Below, piece by piece: positions 1 to 6,127 of a DNA stretch of 7,190 nt (position 1 is the stretch's first letter; each line of letters starts with the position of its first letter). The DNA is from an uncultured Pseudomonadota bacterium (lineage in GTDB: Bacteria; Pseudomonadota; Gammaproteobacteria; Burkholderiales; SG8-41), in contig CAMPGR010000162.1 in the NCBI GenBank assembly GCA_946885605.1, positions 1-7,190 on the forward strand. Reading direction: 5' to 3'. Made by a program: the position numbers and the translations under genes. The notes beneath the pieces were generated by a model, which was given only the letters and a program-made list of their open reading frames with translations, did not search any database and was not told where the DNA came from.

Positions 1-41
1 GTTGGTGCTATCGCAAAGAGTGACGAGTCTACCGCAAAAAT

Positions 42-130
42 CCCAACCTTCCCCTGAAGGGGAAGGAATTGACTTGCGTTCTCCTCGATGCAGGAGAGGC
101 CATTTCCTCACCTTCAAGGGGAGGGTAGGG
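42..130. repeat. Nested G/C-rich inverted repeat 3' of the hydrolase gene
   Basis: The gene-free left edge (1-152) contains a perfect hairpin, CCTTCCCC (47-54), loop TGAA, GGGGAAGG (59-66). A longer imperfect pair surrounds the rest: the arm at 42-60 matches the reverse complement of 111-130 at about 17 of 20 positions. Between them sits a small hairpin, TCTCCT (80-85) with AGGAGA (92-97). A G-run tail (121-141) follows. Because it lies just beyond the stop of the minus-strand hydrolase, it may shape or protect the 3' end of that mRNA, but there is no clean T-tract for an intrinsic terminator. It resembles the G-rich dispersed intergenic repeats common in proteobacterial genomes; that family link is from memory and not tested. 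I see no gene in this stretch. Confidence 0.6.
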
Positions 131-152
131 TGGGGATGGGGTCAAGTAAAAG

Positions 153-1292
153 CTAAGAGAGGCGCATCTTCAACCAACCGGCGATCATCTCGGCGATCTC
201 TTGGTCGCTCGTCTCGCGCGAGCGGCCCATGTGCCCGCCTTCCGGATATATTCGTGCTTCCTTGGGATGGCCGTGCTCGAACAGGATGTACACGTCTTCG
301 ATCGGTTGCTGGTCGTCCTTCTTGCCGTTGACCGACAGCAGCGGGGCGGAAGGCTCGTCGAGCAGCCCCTGTGCCTTGAGCGATAGCGCAGGCGCCATGC
401 GGAGCAGTTCCTCGAGCGAGCGCGCGCCCATCACGAAGCTTCTCGCGTCGAGCAGGCTCGCGGGGCCGAGCAGATAGGTCGAGGCGGTTTTGGTGAGCGC
501 GGTGCGAAGCCACTTTTCCTGAAACCCGTGATGGATGCCGCCGCCGTGATTCACAGCGGCGCGGATGCGCTTCGCTTCGACGAAAGCGAGCTTCGCTGCC
601 CAGTAGCCGCCGAAGCTTCCACCCCATACGCCGATGCGTCGGCCGTCGACATCCTTGCGCGCAGCGAGGCAGGTGATTGACGCGGAAAACGTGCGCTCCG
701 CGTGCGGCTCGCCGTAGCGCAGGGGATTCTCGCCGGTCCCCGGAATATCCATCGCGAATGTCGCGAGCCCCGCGCGATGCAGTATGCGGCTGTTGCGAAG
801 GCGGTCCTCCTTCCATCCATCGACGCCGCCCCAGTGGATGACCAGCGGCGGAGGCGCCGCGCACGGCGGGATCTGGAGATAACCGACGATTTTGCTCCCT
901 TCGAAAGGGATTTCGACGACTTCGAGCGGCGGATCGAAATAGCGCGCGGCCTTGAGGTACACCAGGCGCGCGCTCCGGTAGCAGGCCATCTTCCCCGGCG
1001 AACTGGGCACCGGGTAGCGTCCGATCCGGTAGTAATTGAACGCCTTGAAATAGGCGTCATGGATCTCCGCCGCCCGCGCGCCGTCGCGTTCCAGCTCCGC
1101 GGCATGCCCCTCGTAGCGCGCCCCGATCTTCGACCACTGCTCGGCCCAGTGATCGCCATCGAGGCTCTTCATTGCGCGGAACGCCTCCTCGACGTCGCCG
1201 CGCAGCGCGGCTTCGAACGGCGCGCGCTTGCCCACGCGCGCGAGCGCGTCTTCCCTTACCTTGTCGAGCGTGCGGCTGCGCGCCTCGCTCAT
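153..1292 (-). CDS. Alpha/beta hydrolase, FrsA / 2,6-dihydroxypseudooxynicotine hydrolase type
   Basis: This is a 379-residue soluble hydrolase with no signal peptide. An alpha-helical N-terminal part (about residues 1-120) precedes the alpha/beta-hydrolase core. The core shows an oxyanion-type loop HWGGVDGWKED (153-163), the nucleophile elbow GGSFG with Ser226, a likely acid at Asp326 or Asp327 (NGKKDDQ), and the catalytic His354 in EGGHMG. The helical cap before the core and the overall length fit the FrsA/DUF1100 group, which includes the C-C bond hydrolase of nicotine breakdown; the true substrate is unknown. The ATG at 1292 is chosen because it overlaps the TGA of the upstream acyl-CoA dehydrogenase gene by 4 bases (ATGA), a translational-coupling arrangement, and because reading further upstream would run into that gene. 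Its own Shine-Dalgarno is weak, in keeping with coupling. It could equally be a carboxylesterase or a thioesterase-like enzyme. The fold is confident, the reaction is not. Confidence 0.9.
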   Translation of the reverse strand: MSEARSRTLDKVREDALARVGKRAPFEAALRGDVEEAFRAMKSLDGDHWAEQWSKIGARYEGHAAELERDGARAAEIHDAYFKAFNYYRIGRYPVPSSPGKMACYRSARLVYLKAARYFDPPLEVVEIPFEGSKIVGYLQIPPCAAPPPLVIHWGGVDGWKEDRLRNSRILHRAGLATFAMDIPGTGENPLRYGEPHAERTFSASITCLAARKDVDGRRIGVWGGSFGGYWAAKLAFVEAKRIRAAVNHGGGIHHGFQEKWLRTALTKTASTYLLGPASLLDARSFVMGARSLEELLRMAPALSLKAQGLLDEPSAPLLSVNGKKDDQQPIEDVYILFEHGHPKEARIYPEGGHMGRSRETSDQEIAEMIAGWLKMRLS

Positions 1293-2533
1293 TTTTCGGG
1301 ACCTGCGTAGATGCCGGCGGTATCGGGGAACATCGACTTCACGATCTTGAACTTGGTGATGTCCACCGTGCCGTCCATGTGCAGGAACATCGTCGCATCG
1401 CGGTAGAGCTTCTCGATGCCGAAATCGAGCATGGTGCCGTTGCCGCCGTGCAGCTCGACCGCGTGCTGGCAGACCTTCAGCACCTCTTCGGAAGCGAAGA
1501 GCTTCGCCATGCTGCACAGGTAATCGGCCTCCGGCGCGCCTTCATCGGTCGCGCGTGAGGCTTCGCGCAGCATGCCGCGCACGGCGTGGAGCTTCGTCGC
1601 CATCTCGGCGAGCCGGATCGCGGTCGCCTGATGCTTGATGAGGACGCGCCCGCCCTGCACGTAGTTCTGCACGTATTCCGCGGTGCGCTCGAATGCCGCG
1701 ATGCCGATGCCGAGATTCTTGGACGCCTGGATGATGCGGCCGGGACGCGAGTAATGCCCTGCACGCCGCGCGATTGCGTCGTTGTGCGCGAGGCAGTGAT
1801 CGCGCGGTACACGGCAGTCCTCGAACACCATCTCGCCGTTGTTCATGAAGCGTCCCCCCAGCGTTTCATTGCAGCGCATCACCGTGAAGCCCGGCGTGCC
1901 CCGGGGGATGAGAAAGCTGGAGGTGCCTTCCTTCATGGGATGGCCGGGCCGGGTGTTCGCATAGACGACGTAGAGCTTCGCGTCGTAACCGTTGCTCACG
2001 AACTGCTTGCGCCCATTGATGACCCACTCGTCGCCTTTCAGCACCGCTTTCGTCTGGAACGCGGTCTCGGGGGTGTCGTATCCGAGCCAGCGGTCGGATG
2101 CGCCGCGCGGCTCGGTGGAGCAGTGCGCAAGGAGGAACGTCGGGTCCTCCACGATCTTCGGGAACCAGTACTCCTGCAGGTGCCGCGGCGCAATGTGCTG
2201 CAGGAGCGTGGAAACTTTCCAAACCTGTACCAGCTTGTCGGCAAGGCCGGAATCGCCGCGCGCGATTTCTTCCGCGATCAGCGCGAACGTCTGGTGTTTG
2301 GTCTTCGGATCGAGCGGCGTGCCGCCGAACTCTTCGGGCACCCCGAGCGTGCGGATTCCGATTTCGCTTGCAACCTCCAGTATCTTCCGGGGCAGCCGCT
2401 CTTCCGGCGTCATCACCCACTCGCGCTGCCAGTTCTGGCGCATGAAGGGAACGACGTGCTCGTTTACAAAAGCGCGGCAAGCGTCGCGCATCATGCGTTG
2501 TTCTTCGGTCAATCCGCGGTCATCCAGGTACAT
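1289..2533 (-). CDS. Acyl-CoA dehydrogenase family flavoprotein
   Basis: This 414-residue protein has full acyl-CoA dehydrogenase length. The N-terminal helical domain opens with LTEEQRMMRDACRAF and contains GVPEEFGG. The middle beta domain has the flavin/substrate motif CSTEPRGASD, then VINGRKQFVSNG. The C-terminal helical domain has HGGNG (362-366) and the conserved YRD (377-379). The family oxidises an acyl-CoA at C2-C3 using FAD and passes electrons to ETF in the cytoplasm. At the place where most members read Y-E-G-T, with Glu as catalytic base, this one reads M-D-G-T, giving Asp387. The start at 2533 follows a strong GGAGGAG at 2538-2544; an open frame continues upstream to 2779 but those residues do not look like the family. 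The gene is first in a two-gene minus-strand unit with the hydrolase and is divergent from the transporter genes. The substrate is unknown; a short-chain, branched or alicyclic/aromatic-derived acyl-CoA is plausible. Confidence 0.93.
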   Translation of the reverse strand: MYLDDRGLTEEQRMMRDACRAFVNEHVVPFMRQNWQREWVMTPEERLPRKILEVASEIGIRTLGVPEEFGGTPLDPKTKHQTFALIAEEIARGDSGLADKLVQVWKVSTLLQHIAPRHLQEYWFPKIVEDPTFLLAHCSTEPRGASDRWLGYDTPETAFQTKAVLKGDEWVINGRKQFVSNGYDAKLYVVYANTRPGHPMKEGTSSFLIPRGTPGFTVMRCNETLGGRFMNNGEMVFEDCRVPRDHCLAHNDAIARRAGHYSRPGRIIQASKNLGIGIAAFERTAEYVQNYVQGGRVLIKHQATAIRLAEMATKLHAVRGMLREASRATDEGAPEADYLCSMAKLFASEEVLKVCQHAVELHGGNGTMLDFGIEKLYRDATMFLHMDGTVDITKFKIVKSMFPDTAGIYAGPEK

Positions 2534-2589
2534 CACACTCCTCCATGTTCGCAAACCGAAATGCTGCGCCCGGCGCGGCGGGGCGGTTG

Positions 2590-2619
2590 AGCATAGGAGC
2601 AACCGCGGCGCGCGATCAA
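2590..2619 (-). promoter_or_regulatory. Candidate sigma70 promoter for the dehydrogenase-hydrolase unit
   Basis: Read on the minus strand, a -35-like TTGATC (2619-2614) and a -10-like TATGCT (2595-2590) are separated by 18 bases. Transcription would start near 2583, giving a leader of about 50 bases to the ATG at 2533 with its GGAGGAG. Match to consensus is good but this is a visual prediction. Confidence 0.45.
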
Positions 2620-2676
2620 GGACAGGATTGACTATTTCCTGGAGAATCGTGCTCGCTATTCCGGGCGCGACGGTGT

Positions 2677-2706
2677 TTGCACAATTCCCCGCTGCCCGAC
2701 TAAACT
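2677..2706 (+). promoter_or_regulatory. Candidate sigma70 promoter for tctABC
   Basis: A -35-like TTGCAC (2677-2682), an 18-base spacer and a -10-like TAAACT (2701-2706) point to a start near 2713 and a leader of about 100 bases before tctA. A second AT-rich hexamer, TATATT at 2789-2794, lies closer to the gene but has no matching -35 and would place the start inside the Shine-Dalgarno, so this upstream pair is preferred. Confidence 0.45.
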
Positions 2707-2798
2707 GCGCGTCAAAACAGGAAAACGATGCGATTGCGCGATACACATTGAAGCCAACGAGGTCGCGCAGCAGGCGCAATACAACCCTATATTCTCCC

Positions 2799-2805
2799 GG
2801 GGAGG
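2799..2805 (+). promoter_or_regulatory. Ribosome binding site of tctA
   Basis: GGGGAGG lies 11 bases before the ATG at 2817. It is a strong core sequence at a slightly long spacing. No other in-frame start nearby fits better, and the protein begins as TctA proteins do, so it supports 2817. Confidence 0.7.
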
Positions 2806-2816
2806 CCGAAGTCTAG

Positions 2817-4331
2817 ATGCTGGAAGCCATCGCAAGCGGGCTGGCCGCCCTCCTGACGCCCCAGGCGATGCTGTTCATGCTGATCGGTGTCGTGTACGGG
2901 CTGGTCATCGGCATACTGCCTGGTCTGGGCGGCGTGGTGGCAATGGCGCTGCTCCTGCCGTTTACCTACGGCTTTGAGCCCGCGGCAACGCTGGCGCTGC
3001 TCCTCGGCGCGCACATCGCAACCGTATGGGGCGATTCCGTCACGAGCATTCTGTTCAGCGTGCCGGGCTCCGCGAAGGGGCTCGCGCTCTGCTTCGACGG
3101 CTATCCCCTCACCAAGCAGGGACAGGCAACGCGCGCGCTCGCCGCCTCGGCGACCGGCGCGCTGATGGGCGGCGTAATCGGCGCGGTTTTCCTCGCGCTT
3201 TCGATACCGCTCATACGCCCCGTCATACTCGCGCTCGGCCCGAGCGAGTACCTCATGATGGCGTTGTGGGGCCTCACCATCATCGCCACCTTCAGCGAAG
3301 GCTCCCTCATGAAGGGGCTGGCCGCGAGCGCGCTGGGGGTGATGGTTGCTTTCATCGGCATGGACGTGGTGACCGCGACCCCGCGCTTCACTTTCGGCAG
3401 CGAGTTCCTGATGGACGGCATCTCCTTCCCGGTCGCGATGATCGGGCTCTTCGCCGTCGCCGAGATGATGAAGCTCTATCTCAAGGGCACCTCGATCGTG
3501 GACCGCTCGCTCGTGACCGAAGTGAGCACGGTGTGGCAGGGGATCCGCGACGCGGTGCGCAACTGGTTCCTCGTGGTGCGCTCCAGCCTGCTGGGGCTCT
3601 GGATCGGGGTTCTGCCGGGCGTGGGCGCGAGCGTCGCCGGACTTGCCGCGTACGCGCAGGCGATGCAGACCTCGAAGGATCCGGAAAAGTTCGGCAAGGG
3701 CGCAGTTGAAGGCGTGATCGCACCGGACGCGACCATGGGCGCGAACGAAGGCGGGGGGCTCATGCCCACGCTCGCGTTCGGCATCCCGGGCGGCGAGAGC
3801 ATGGCGCTGCTCCTGGTTGCGTTCATCGGCCTGGGCGTAGTCCCGGGACCCGACATGCTGACGAAGCACCTCGATCTCGTGTTCAGCATGGTATGGATCA
3901 TCGTGCTCGCCAACGTGCTGGTCACCCTGATCGGCCTTGGGATCTGCCCCTGGCTCGCGCGGCTGCCGACGCTCCACGCCAACCTCATGGTGCCGATTGT
4001 CCTCTGCGTCTGCTTCGTCGGCGCGTTCGCGACGCGTGGCCACATCGAGGACGTCGCCGTCGCGTTCGCGTTCGGCGTGATCGGCTACCTCATGGACAAG
4101 TATCACTACTCGCGTGCCAACTTCGTCATCGGCATGGTGCTTGCCACCATGATCGAGCGCAACCTCCACATCTCGCTCACGCTCTACGGCGACTTCTTCA
4201 TCTTCACGCGGCCGCTGACGCTGATTCTCTTCATTCTCGTCATCGTCACAACCGCATTGCCGTTCATTCGGAACTGGCGCAAGCGCAAAGCGCAGACCGC
4301 GCGTGCGGGAGCGGAAGGGGGAGTGGCATGA
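2817..4331 (+). CDS. tctA: Tripartite tricarboxylate transporter large permease TctA
   Basis: This 504-residue integral membrane protein of normal TctA length has many hydrophobic segments and forms the large permease of a TTT secondary transporter that imports carboxylates using an ion gradient. The family's internal duplication is visible: GILPGLGG (32-39) is matched by GVLPGVGAS (264-272), and FSVPGSA (80-86) by FGIPGGES (321-328), giving two inverted-type halves. The C-terminus is a basic cytoplasmic-looking tail (NWRKRKAQ). It is the first gene of the tctA-tctB-tctC unit. The end of the gene is odd: its TGA overlaps an ATG (ATGA at 4328-4331) inside a 17-bp sequence that recurs exactly 111 bases downstream. 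The specific substrate cannot be told from the sequence; family members carry citrate, other di/tricarboxylates, aromatic acids and more. Confidence 0.97.
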   Translation: MLEAIASGLAALLTPQAMLFMLIGVVYGLVIGILPGLGGVVAMALLLPFTYGFEPAATLALLLGAHIATVWGDSVTSILFSVPGSAKGLALCFDGYPLTKQGQATRALAASATGALMGGVIGAVFLALSIPLIRPVILALGPSEYLMMALWGLTIIATFSEGSLMKGLAASALGVMVAFIGMDVVTATPRFTFGSEFLMDGISFPVAMIGLFAVAEMMKLYLKGTSIVDRSLVTEVSTVWQGIRDAVRNWFLVVRSSLLGLWIGVLPGVGASVAGLAAYAQAMQTSKDPEKFGKGAVEGVIAPDATMGANEGGGLMPTLAFGIPGGESMALLLVAFIGLGVVPGPDMLTKHLDLVFSMVWIIVLANVLVTLIGLGICPWLARLPTLHANLMVPIVLCVCFVGAFATRGHIEDVAVAFAFGVIGYLMDKYHYSRANFVIGMVLATMIERNLHISLTLYGDFFIFTRPLTLILFILVIVTTALPFIRNWRKRKAQTARAGAEGGVA

Positions 4332-4450
4332 GCGGCGGAGCAGGGGCCCCGCTTGCGGGGATGCGACCCGCGAAGGACACTGGCCACCGACGCCCAAGGC
4401 GTGGCACACCCTCAAGCTTCTGTGAAGGCGGCCGTGGCATGAGCGGCGGA
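4323..4450 (+). repeat. 17-bp direct repeat bracketing a 94-bp hairpin-rich insert
   Basis: The 17-mer GTGGCATGAGCGGCGGA occurs at 4323-4339 and again, identical, at 4434-4450. The 94 bases between hold three small hairpins: CCCCG/CGGGG (4347-4351 with 4356-4360), ACGCC/GGCGT (4390-4394 with 4398-4402) and CTTC/GAAG (4417-4420 with 4424-4427). Removing one repeat copy plus the insert (111 bases) leaves tctA and tctB 25 bases apart with the tctB Shine-Dalgarno intact, which looks like the ancestral junction. This fits insertion of a small non-coding element with duplication of its target, or a local duplication. A shortened third version of the core, GGCATGAGC, surrounds the tctB start (4465-4473). 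Confidence 0.75.
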
Positions 4451-4471
4451 CGCGAAGGAGCACGGGCATGA
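4328..4471 (+). other. 47-codon ORF linking tctA and tctB by ATGA overlaps
   Basis: An ATG at 4328 overlaps the tctA stop (ATGA) and opens a 47-codon frame whose TGA (4469-4471) overlaps the tctB ATG (4468) in the same way. A purine-rich AAGGGGGAG at 4315-4323 could serve as its ribosome site. The peptide is Gly/Arg/Pro-rich, with no membrane segment or recognisable domain, and begins MSGGAG. Most of it is encoded by the 94-bp insert, so it may be no more than an open frame created by the insertion. It could still act as a ribosome relay that couples tctB translation to tctA. I would not call it a real protein gene without expression or conservation data. Confidence 0.25.
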
Positions 4472-4992
4472 GCCGGCGCACGCAGGAAAACATCATGGCA
4501 GGCGCGATCCTGTGCGTCTTCATCGGCGTCATCGTGATGAGCCTCGACTACGGACCGCGCGCGAGGATGATTCCGCTGCCGCTCGCGACCTTCGGCGTGA
4601 TCCTCATCGTCATCCAGCTCGTCTGGCAGAACCTGCGCTCCACCGACGAGCTGCAGATGGATATGCTGCAGATGCTGACGCAGCGTGCGGAACAGCAAAG
4701 TGCCGAGAAGCCGGAAGAGGGCGGCGGCAAACGCAAGTCCTCGTGGCGCCGGGAACTCACGGCGCTCGCGATCGTCGCTGCGCTCGTCACGTTGATACTG
4801 CTGATCGGGCCGATACCTGCGGTGTTCGCCTTCACCGGCGCCTACTTTCTGCTCAGCCGGCACTATTCGTGGTTCAAGGGGCTCGTTTACACTACCGCCT
4901 TCACCGTGGCGATCTACCTGTTGTTCGTGGTGGCGCTCGAAGTTCAGCTCTATCATGGTTTGCTGGAGCCGCTGGTGGAGCGGTTCAGATAA
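4468..4992 (+). CDS. tctB: Tripartite tricarboxylate transporter small permease TctB
   Basis: This 174-residue membrane protein matches the small, poorly conserved TctB subunit that pairs with TctA. Hydrophobic segments run at about residues 9-25, 35-54, 97-114, 115-130 and 137-158, and a charged soluble loop (about 58-96, rich in Gln, Glu, Lys and Gly) separates the first two from the rest, as is usual for the family. The loop segment DYGPRARMIPLPLA (27-40) corresponds to the typical Gly-Pro/Phe-Pro region before the second helix. The start at 4468 is supported by AAGGAG at 4455-4460 with 7-base spacing, and the ATG overlaps the stop of the preceding small ORF. It is separated from tctA by 136 bases, unusually far for genes that often abut, because of the insert described at 4323-4450. 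Identification rests on size, topology and position between tctA and tctC. Confidence 0.93.
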   Translation: MSRRTQENIMAGAILCVFIGVIVMSLDYGPRARMIPLPLATFGVILIVIQLVWQNLRSTDELQMDMLQMLTQRAEQQSAEKPEEGGGKRKSSWRRELTALAIVAALVTLILLIGPIPAVFAFTGAYFLLSRHYSWFKGLVYTTAFTVAIYLLFVVALEVQLYHGLLEPLVERFR

Positions 4993-5052
4993 GCGGCCGG
5001 CACAAGCCGCGGTCGTATCGGAACGAACACAATCGTTCATCACTCATCGAAG

Positions 5053-5059
5053 AAGGAGG
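5053..5059 (+). promoter_or_regulatory. Strong ribosome binding site of tctC
   Basis: AAGGAGG lies 9 bases before the ATG at 5069. The open frame extends upstream to 4955, inside tctB, but this site and the signal peptide that begins at 5069 decide the start. A near-perfect site fits the need for excess periplasmic receptor over permease. Confidence 0.8.
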
Positions 5060-5068
5060 ATTGAGGCT

Positions 5069-6085
5069 ATGAAGATGCAATGGAAGCTGCTGGCGGCGTC
5101 GCTGCTTGCACCCGGCTTGATAGGCGTGTCGGCTCCGGCGTTCAGCCAGGCGTCGGACTTCTACAAGGACAAGGTGCTCAACATTATCGTCGCCGGCGGG
5201 CCTTCAGGCGGCCACACCCGCTATGCGCGGTTGATCGGTCCCTATCTCCAGAAGCACAGCGGGGCGCGGGAAGTGCGGATCACCAATATGCCCGGCGGCG
5301 GCGGGCTCAAGGCGGCGAACCACGTCTGGCGCTTGAAGCCCGATGGCATGAACATTTTCTTCGGCAACGTCGCGACGCTCATCCTCGCGCCGCTCGCGGG
5401 CAGCCCAGGCGCGAACTTCGAGCCGGAGAAGTTCACGTTTCTCGGGCGCGCGACGAGCGAGCCGCGGCTTCTGACCGTGGGCGGGAAATCGGCGATCAAG
5501 TCGATCCAGGACGTGCAGAAGCTCAACCGGCCCTTCGTCTATCCGTCGCAAGGCACGGACGAGGATTTCTACACCATGGCGGTGCTCTCGCACGCGCTCG
5601 GCTTCAAGATGAAGGCGGTCACGGGCTATGAGGGCAACGCGGATACCGCGCTCGCGGTCATCAAGGGGGACGGCGACGGCCACATTACCGGGTGGAGCGA
5701 ATCGCAGGGCGCGATCAAGGCCGGCGACAAGCGGCCGATCCTCGTGATCGCCTCGGAGCGCCATCCCGATTACGCCAATATCCCGACGGCGGAAGAGGTC
5801 GCGGCGGCGGACAAGAAGTCGCTGATCCGCGCCATCGTGGATATCAATGAGACGCACCGCAGCTACATCGCCCCTCCGGGAACGGATGCCAAAGCCGCGG
5901 ATGCGTTCCGTTCCGCACTGAAGGCCGTCATGAGCGATCCCGAGTTCATAGAGGAGACGAAGAAAGGCAATCGCCCGGTGAGCTACATGGACGGCGCGAA
6001 GCAGCAGAAGATCGTGGCGAGCATCAGCAAGGAAGGAAAGAGCCTCACACCGATCCTCAAGGCCGCGGTGAAGGAGATCCAGTAA
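5069..6085 (+). CDS. tctC: TTT periplasmic substrate-binding protein TctC (Bug family)
   Basis: This 338-residue exported receptor captures the substrate in the periplasm and delivers it to TctAB. The N-terminus is a clear signal peptide (basic MKMQWK, hydrophobic 7-20, likely cleavage after SQA at 26-28). Family features follow in order: FYKDKVLNIIVAGG (31-44), NMPGGGGLKAANHV (73-86), PDGMNIFFGN (91-100), GYEGNADTALAVIKGDGD (187-204) and a C-terminal IPTAEEV-type segment (238-244). It looks closest to the subgroup that begins FYKGK and reads GGGYD-x-YAR at the first ligand loop, but here that loop is PSGGHTRYAR (45-54), so the usual Asp is replaced. TTT receptors bind carboxylates, aromatic acids, amino acids and vitamins; the ligand here is unknown. 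It is the last gene of the unit and is followed 42 bases later by an intrinsic terminator. Confidence 0.94.
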   Translation: MKMQWKLLAASLLAPGLIGVSAPAFSQASDFYKDKVLNIIVAGGPSGGHTRYARLIGPYLQKHSGAREVRITNMPGGGGLKAANHVWRLKPDGMNIFFGNVATLILAPLAGSPGANFEPEKFTFLGRATSEPRLLTVGGKSAIKSIQDVQKLNRPFVYPSQGTDEDFYTMAVLSHALGFKMKAVTGYEGNADTALAVIKGDGDGHITGWSESQGAIKAGDKRPILVIASERHPDYANIPTAEEVAAADKKSLIRAIVDINETHRSYIAPPGTDAKAADAFRSALKAVMSDPEFIEETKKGNRPVSYMDGAKQQKIVASISKEGKSLTPILKAAVKEIQ

Positions 6086-6092
6086 GTATGAT

Positions 6093-6123
6093 GGGGTCAG
6101 ACCCCGAGACGGGGTCTGACCCC
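6093..6123. repeat. Paired palindromes GGGGTCAGACCCC / GGGGTCTGACCCC
   Basis: Two 13-bp near-palindromes, 6093-6105 and 6111-6123, are exact reverse complements of each other, separated by GAGAC. Each can fold on itself (GGGGTC with GACCCC) or the two can pair as one long stem. They begin 8 bases after the tctC stop and end just before the terminator. The motif resembles REP-like sequences scattered between genes in many beta- and gammaproteobacteria, sometimes linked to REP-associated tyrosine transposases; that link is from memory. Confidence 0.75.
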
Positions 6124-6127
6124 GGGC

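Larger units (their letters stand above)
2534..2816. other. Divergent intergenic control region
   Basis: This 283-bp stretch separates the minus-strand dehydrogenase unit from the plus-strand tct operon and contains no convincing gene. One sigma70-like promoter candidate faces each way. The space between their -35 boxes (about 2620-2676) is the natural place for a shared operator, and the AraC-family protein encoded at 6224-7120 is the nearest candidate to bind there. It also contains the Shine-Dalgarno sequences of both flanking genes (2538-2544 and 2799-2805). Confidence 0.7.

Noticed and set aside
142..864. A 240-codon minus-strand open frame overlapping the hydrolase gene
   Set aside because: It is Arg/Ala-rich with no recognisable motif and lies in another frame of a gene with an intact catalytic triad pattern.
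1586..2590. A 334-codon plus-strand open frame opposite the dehydrogenase
   Set aside because: It is the antisense of a well-supported dehydrogenase gene; its translation shows no domain or plausible start context.
2628..2660. TTGACT at 2628-2633 as a -35 box for tctA
   Set aside because: No acceptable -10 lies 16-19 bases downstream; the nearest AT-rich hexamer is about 21 bases away.
2534..2779. N-terminal extension of the dehydrogenase to 2779
   Set aside because: The added residues do not resemble the family, would cover both promoter candidates, and ignore the strong ribosome site at 2538-2544.
3026..3709. A 227-codon plus-strand frame inside tctA
   Set aside because: It is an Arg-rich alternative frame within a conserved permease, with no support as an overlapping gene.
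2787..4532. A 581-codon minus-strand open frame opposite tctA
   Set aside because: It mirrors tctA, a clear family member, and its translation is a low-complexity mix rich in Arg, His, Glu and Asp with no domain. Long antisense frames are expected opposite GC-rich genes.
4955..5068. N-terminal extension of tctC to 4955
   Set aside because: It would overlap tctB and bury the signal peptide; the AAGGAGG at 5053-5059 supports 5069.
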